Source of the DNA: Lysobacter sp. Root76
GTDB lineage: Bacteria; Pseudomonadota; Gammaproteobacteria; Xanthomonadales; Xanthomonadaceae
Length of the DNA stretch: 48,728 nucleotides
Assembly: GCF_001428685.1 (NCBI RefSeq)
Contig: NZ_LMIK01000008.1
Location: forward strand, 1-48,728
Direction of reading: 5' to 3'
Shown: in pieces, positions 45,067 to 48,728 of the stretch
Layout of the letters: the number at the start of each line of letters is the position of its first letter
How positions within the stretch are numbered: position 1 is the stretch's first letter
Notes under the pieces: generated by a model
Databases searched by the model: none
The model's input: the letters and a program-made list of their open reading frames with translations, nothing else
Told to the model about the DNA's origin: nothing
Made by a program: the position numbers and the translations under genes

Positions 45067-46008
45067 ATGCCCGGCCACACGCCCTTGTCCGCATCCCACG
45101 CCCCGAGCTACCGCGGCCGCTTCGCGCCCTCGCCCACCGGCGACCTGCACTTCGGATCGCTGCTGGCCGCGTTCGGCAGCTGGCTGCTGGCCCGGCATGC
45201 GCAGGGCGCGTGGCTGATACGCGTCGAGGACCTGGACCCGCCGCGCGAAGTCGCCGGTGCCGCCGAGCGCCAGTTGCAGGCCTTGAGCGCGTTCGGCCTG
45301 GAGTCCGACGAACCGGTGCTGCGCCAGAGCGAGCGCGGCGAGGTCTACCGCACCGCGATCGAACGCTTGCTGGCGCAGGGCCTGGCCTTCCCCTGCCATT
45401 GCAGCCGCAGCGATCTGGCCGCGGTCGGCGGCATCCACCGCCGCTGCGTGGCCGCGCCGGACCGCCCCGGCCGCGCGCCGGCGATCCGCCTGCGCGTGGC
45501 CGACGGCAGCGTGGTCGCGTTCCAGGACCGCATCCGCGGCGCGCAGTCGCAGGACGTCGCCCGCGAGGTCGGCGACGTGGTCCTGCGCCGCGCCGACGGC
45601 TACTGGGCCTACCAGCTCGCGGTGGTGGTCGACGACGCGGCCCAGGGCATCAGCGACGTGGTCCGCGGCGCCGACCTGCTCGACTCGACGCCGCGCCAGA
45701 TCCTGCTGCAGCGCGCCCTGGGTCTGGCCACGCCGGACTACGCCCACCTGCCGCTGGTGCTGGGCAGCGACGGCCGCAAGCTCTCCAAGTCCGACGCCGC
45801 CCTGGCGGTCGATCCGCGGCAACCGCTGCCGGCGCTGCGCGCGGCCTGGCGCGCGCTCGGGCAGGCGCCGGCCGCGCTGACCGGCGTAGGCTCGGTGCCG
45901 GCCCTGCTCGCGCGTGCGCAGGCCGAATTCGAGCCCGGGCGCATCGCCTCCACACCGACGGTTTCGCTCGCCGCGATGCACAACGGCGATTTCATATTTG
46001 CTGACTAG
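45067..46008 (+). CDS. gluQ: Glutamyl-Q tRNA(Asp) synthetase
   Basis: The 313-residue protein attaches glutamate to the queuosine base of tRNA-Asp. It is a truncated glutamyl-tRNA synthetase: RGRFAPSPTGDLHFGSLLAA (HIGH-type motif), EDLDPPREVAGA, zinc ligands in FPCHCSRSDL and IHRRC, a shortened KLSKS, and no anticodon-binding domain. The ATG at 45067 is preferred; the frame is open to a GTG at 44941 but the extra 42 residues look unlike the family. It starts divergently from htpX. Confidence 0.94.
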   Translation: MPGHTPLSASHAPSYRGRFAPSPTGDLHFGSLLAAFGSWLLARHAQGAWLIRVEDLDPPREVAGAAERQLQALSAFGLESDEPVLRQSERGEVYRTAIERLLAQGLAFPCHCSRSDLAAVGGIHRRCVAAPDRPGRAPAIRLRVADGSVVAFQDRIRGAQSQDVAREVGDVVLRRADGYWAYQLAVVVDDAAQGISDVVRGADLLDSTPRQILLQRALGLATPDYAHLPLVLGSDGRKLSKSDAALAVDPRQPLPALRAAWRALGQAPAALTGVGSVPALLARAQAEFEPGRIASTPTVSLAAMHNGDFIFAD

Positions 46009-46050
46009 AATCGGCTCAGGGCCGCACGTCGCGGCCGTGGAGAGGAAGAC

Positions 46051-46791
<741 letters not shown>

Positions 46792-46831
46792 AGCCCGCGC
46801 GTCGCGCCTGCGGGCGCGGCGCCCACCGGTA

Positions 46832-46850
46832 CGGGCGCGCTGCGCGCCCG
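46832..46850. repeat. GC-rich hairpin between phbB and phaR
   Basis: CGGGCGCGC (46832-46840) and GCGCGCCCG (46842-46850) are perfect arms with a one-base centre. It has no T-run; it is a possible Rho-dependent site or structural element in the 235-base gap. Confidence 0.5.
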
Positions 46851-47026
46851 GCCGGGTCGCGACGCCCGTCTCGCCCAGCGCCGACCGCCGCCCCGCCGGT
46901 GGTGCACGGCCTGCACAGTGCGCACGCCCTGCGCCGCGAGCCGGGCGGCCGCCCGGCCCTACCTGTTGCAAGCCCCCTCGGCCTGAGCCATGCTGCAAGG
47001 CACCACGATTTTAGAGCCAAAGCTCC

Positions 47027-47530
47027 ATGGCCTCGACCCGAGTCATCAAGAAGTACCCGAACCGTCGGCTGTACGACACCGAGATCTCCAGCTACATCAC
47101 CATCGAAGACGTGCGCCAGCTGATCGTCGACGGCGAGGAGTTCGAGGTACGCGATGCCCGCTCGGGCGACGATCTGACCCGCCAGGTGCTGCTGCAGATC
47201 ATCGCCGAGCACGAACAGGACGGCGAACCGGTGCTCTCGACCCAGCTGCTGAGCCAGATCATCCGTTTCTACGGCGATTCCCTGCAGGGCTTCATGGGCA
47301 ACTACCTGGAACGCTCGATGCAGACGTTCCTGGACCAGCAGGCGCAGTTCCGCAACCAGGTCGGCGGCATGCTCGGCCAGACGCCGTGGGCGATGATGAA
47401 CCAGCTCACCGAGCGCAACCTGACCCTGTGGAAGGAATTCCAGCAGAACCTGTCGGGCAGCGTCGGCCAGAGCCCGGCGTCCGGCACCGGCACCGGCAAG
47501 CCCAAGGGCGACACCAAGCGCGAGCGTTGA
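47027..47530 (+). CDS. phaR: Polyhydroxyalkanoate synthesis repressor PhaR
   Basis: The 167-residue protein has the PHB/PHA accumulation regulator DNA-binding domain at its start (TRVIKKYPNRRLYDTEISSY, then ITIEDVRQLIVDGEEFEVRD) and the PHB_acc domain (about 60-115, LLSQIIRFYGDSLQGFMGNY). The tail is Gln-, Gly- and Lys-rich. PhaR represses phasin and PHB genes and is released by PHB granules. It is flanked by two PhbB-like reductase genes. The ATG at 47027 has little Shine-Dalgarno. Confidence 0.95.
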   Translation: MASTRVIKKYPNRRLYDTEISSYITIEDVRQLIVDGEEFEVRDARSGDDLTRQVLLQIIAEHEQDGEPVLSTQLLSQIIRFYGDSLQGFMGNYLERSMQTFLDQQAQFRNQVGGMLGQTPWAMMNQLTERNLTLWKEFQQNLSGSVGQSPASGTGTGKPKGDTKRER

Positions 47531-47629
47531 GCCGCGCATCGATCAGCATCCGCGACGGCTCGCGCGCACCCGCGCGCGGCACCGGCGCGTGCGCGTAGCC
47601 GGCCCGCGCCGGCGCACGGGGGGATCCAC

Positions 47630-48370
47630 ATGAACAAGCGCATCGCCGTGGTCAGCGGCGGCATCGGCGGTCTCGGCAGCGAGATCTGCAAATCGCTGGC
47701 GCGCGCCGGGCGGCGCGTGATCGCGATCGACCTGGCCTCGCGCGAGGAGCGCATCGCCGCGTTCCGGCACGAAGTCCAGGGCATGGACGTGCGCTTCGAA
47801 GCGGCCAACGTCGCCGACTACGACGACTGCGCCGACGCCATCGAACGCATCCGCCGCGACGAAGGCGCCATCGACATCCTGGTCAACGCCGCCGGCATCA
47901 CCCGCGACACCAGCCTGCGCAAGATGGACAAGCGCCAGTGGGACGACGTCATGGGCGTCAACCTCGACGGCGTGTTCAACCTGTGCCGGCACGCGGTCGA
48001 CGGCATGGCCGAACGCGGCTTCGGCCGCATCGTCAACATCAGCTCGGTCAACGGCCAGACCGGCCAGTTCGGCCAGACCAACTACTCCGCGGCCAAGGCC
48101 GGCATGCACGGTTTCACCATGGCGCTGGCGCGCGAAGTCGCCCGCAAGGGCGTGACCGTGAATTCGGTCTCGCCCGGCTACTGCGAAACCGCGATGGTGC
48201 TGGCGGTGCCCGACGACATCCGCGCCCGCATCGTCGACAGCGTCCCGGTCGGCCGCCTCGGCAAGCCCAGCGAGATCGCACGCACCGTCGAATTCCTCAC
48301 CGCCGACGACGCCGGCTTCATCACCGGCGCGAACATCCCGGTGAACGGCGGATTGTTCATGAGTTTCTGA
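47630..48370 (+). CDS. Second PhbB-like short-chain dehydrogenase
   Basis: The 246-residue SDR is a paralogue of the gene at 46051: SGGIGGLG, NAAGITRDTSLRKMDKRQWD, SSVNGQTGQFGQTNYSAAKA with Tyr152/Lys156. The end of beta-2 has IAIDLASREE, an Asp where NADPH enzymes carry a basic or neutral residue, suggesting NADH use; PhbB here has N-Y-R. Gly-rich GGGGGA lies before the ATG. It may be a hydroxybutyryl-CoA dehydrogenase working in PHB breakdown, or a second reductase. Confidence 0.88.
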   Translation: MNKRIAVVSGGIGGLGSEICKSLARAGRRVIAIDLASREERIAAFRHEVQGMDVRFEAANVADYDDCADAIERIRRDEGAIDILVNAAGITRDTSLRKMDKRQWDDVMGVNLDGVFNLCRHAVDGMAERGFGRIVNISSVNGQTGQFGQTNYSAAKAGMHGFTMALAREVARKGVTVNSVSPGYCETAMVLAVPDDIRARIVDSVPVGRLGKPSEIARTVEFLTADDAGFITGANIPVNGGLFMSF

Positions 48371-48383
48371 GGCCGGCGCTTTG

Positions 48384-48490
48384 TTGCAGTTGCAGTTGCA
48401 GTTGCAGTTGCAGTTGCAGTTGCAGTTGCAGTTGCAGTTGCAGTTGCCGTTGCGCTGCCGTTGCCGTTACCGTTGCCGTTGCCGTTGCCG
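48384..48490. repeat. Hexanucleotide microsatellite (TTGCAG)10 then TTGCCG variants
   Basis: Ten exact TTGCAG units run from 48384 to 48443, followed by TTGCCG, TTGCGC, TTGCCG and TTACCG variants to 48490. It starts 14 bases after the stop of the second reductase. As a multiple of three, length changes would not shift a frame. Confidence 0.97.
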
Positions 48491-48565
48491 CGGCATTGAA
48501 ATCCAATGCGCCGCACTCGCCCAACCCCACCCAGACCCGAAGGGCGGCGCGCAGGACGCGCGCCG

Positions 48566-48597
48566 TTTTTCGAGGAACAGGATGTTCCTTCGAAAAA
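48566..48597. repeat. Near-perfect inverted repeat
   Basis: TTTTTCGAGGAACA (48566-48579) pairs with TGTTCCTTCGAAAAA (48583-48597), with one bulged T and loop GGA. Its U-run suits a terminator in either direction, possibly for the second PhbB-like gene or for a gene beyond the window end. Confidence 0.65.
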
Positions 48598-48654
48598 TCC
48601 CCGCGCACGCACCGAACTCGCATGGGAGGGTTGTCTAGGCAAGCCCTTCTCTTT

Positions 48655-48690
48655 GGTTACTTTCTCTTGGGCTAGCAAGAGAAAGTGACC
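48655..48690. repeat. Long hairpin with 14-bp arms at the window end
   Basis: GGTTACTTTCTCTT (48655-48668) pairs with AAGAGAAAGTGACC (48677-48690), one mismatch, around the loop GGGCTAGC. The same style of sequence recurs as a dispersed intergenic element in Lysobacter/Xanthomonas genomes as remembered. The rest of 48371-48728 has no gene. Confidence 0.65.
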
Positions 48691-48728
48691 CGCATGCGCA
48701 GCAGGCGGAAGCCTTTGCTTAAGAACGA

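Noticed and set aside
48178-48678. Ala-Thr or Leu-Gln repeat proteins across the microsatellite
   Set aside because: They are the hexamer translated in different frames; no start signals or family content, and one frame overlaps the reductase.

Overview
The window is high-GC DNA from a gammaproteobacterium of the Xanthomonadaceae, most likely Lysobacter or a close relative. The evidence is the acetylated arginine pathway (N-acetylornithine carbamoyltransferase, N-acetylcitrulline deacetylase, fused acetylglutamate kinase/synthase) in one run with proBA, a degenerate FimX beside epmB, a DksA with a long Lys/Ala/Pro-rich N-terminus, and dispersed palindromic repeats of the kind common in this family. 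No tRNA, rRNA or CRISPR array was seen.

Layout. 1-1235 is the 3' part of a bamA gene. 1455-12029 looks like an accessory region: an arginase-family enzyme, a divergent O-methyltransferase/TetR pair, a GNAT gene lying between the tetR gene and a decayed copy of its 3' half, an orphan piece of a type IV secretion locus (frameshifted virB5, virB6, DUF4189 gene), two copies of a small unknown gene (one decayed) each followed by a terminator, an Lpp-like lipoprotein next to an L,D-transpeptidase, a methyltransferase and a DUF2511 protein. Gene density is low and broken genes are frequent here.

12141-24792 (minus strand) carries a CocE-type hydrolase and the roughly 10 kb arginine/proline cluster argF'-argG-argE-argAB-GNAT-argC-argH-proB-proA. 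From argE to proA most genes overlap by a few bases; the exception is an 11-base gap between argC and argH. Upstream of argF' there is a leader that looks like a ribosome-mediated transcription attenuator: a short Arg-rich leader peptide, an alternative pairing segment and an intrinsic terminator. A triple inverted-repeat element separates argF' from argG, and a paired palindrome (REP-like doublet) separates argG from argE.

25119-44876 is core genome: a secreted protein, cysS, sufE with an exporter, dksA, yidD-pyrC-M23 peptidase, a membrane GGDEF protein, folE2, the mtaD-ubiG-gph-prenyl-synthase-like operon, efp with its modification enzyme epmB divergently placed, fimX and htpX. 45067-48370 holds gluQ and a polyhydroxybutyrate segment (two SDR acetoacetyl-CoA-reductase-like genes flanking phaR). 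The window ends in a hexanucleotide microsatellite and two long hairpins.

The observations judged most worth follow-up are the putative arginine attenuator upstream of argF', the duplicated and decaying modules in the 3-10 kb region, the embedded GNAT in the arg operon, the inverted-repeat switch between argF' and argG, and the differing cofactor signatures of the two PhbB-like reductases. All functional calls are from reading the sequence and from memory of families; no searches were run.
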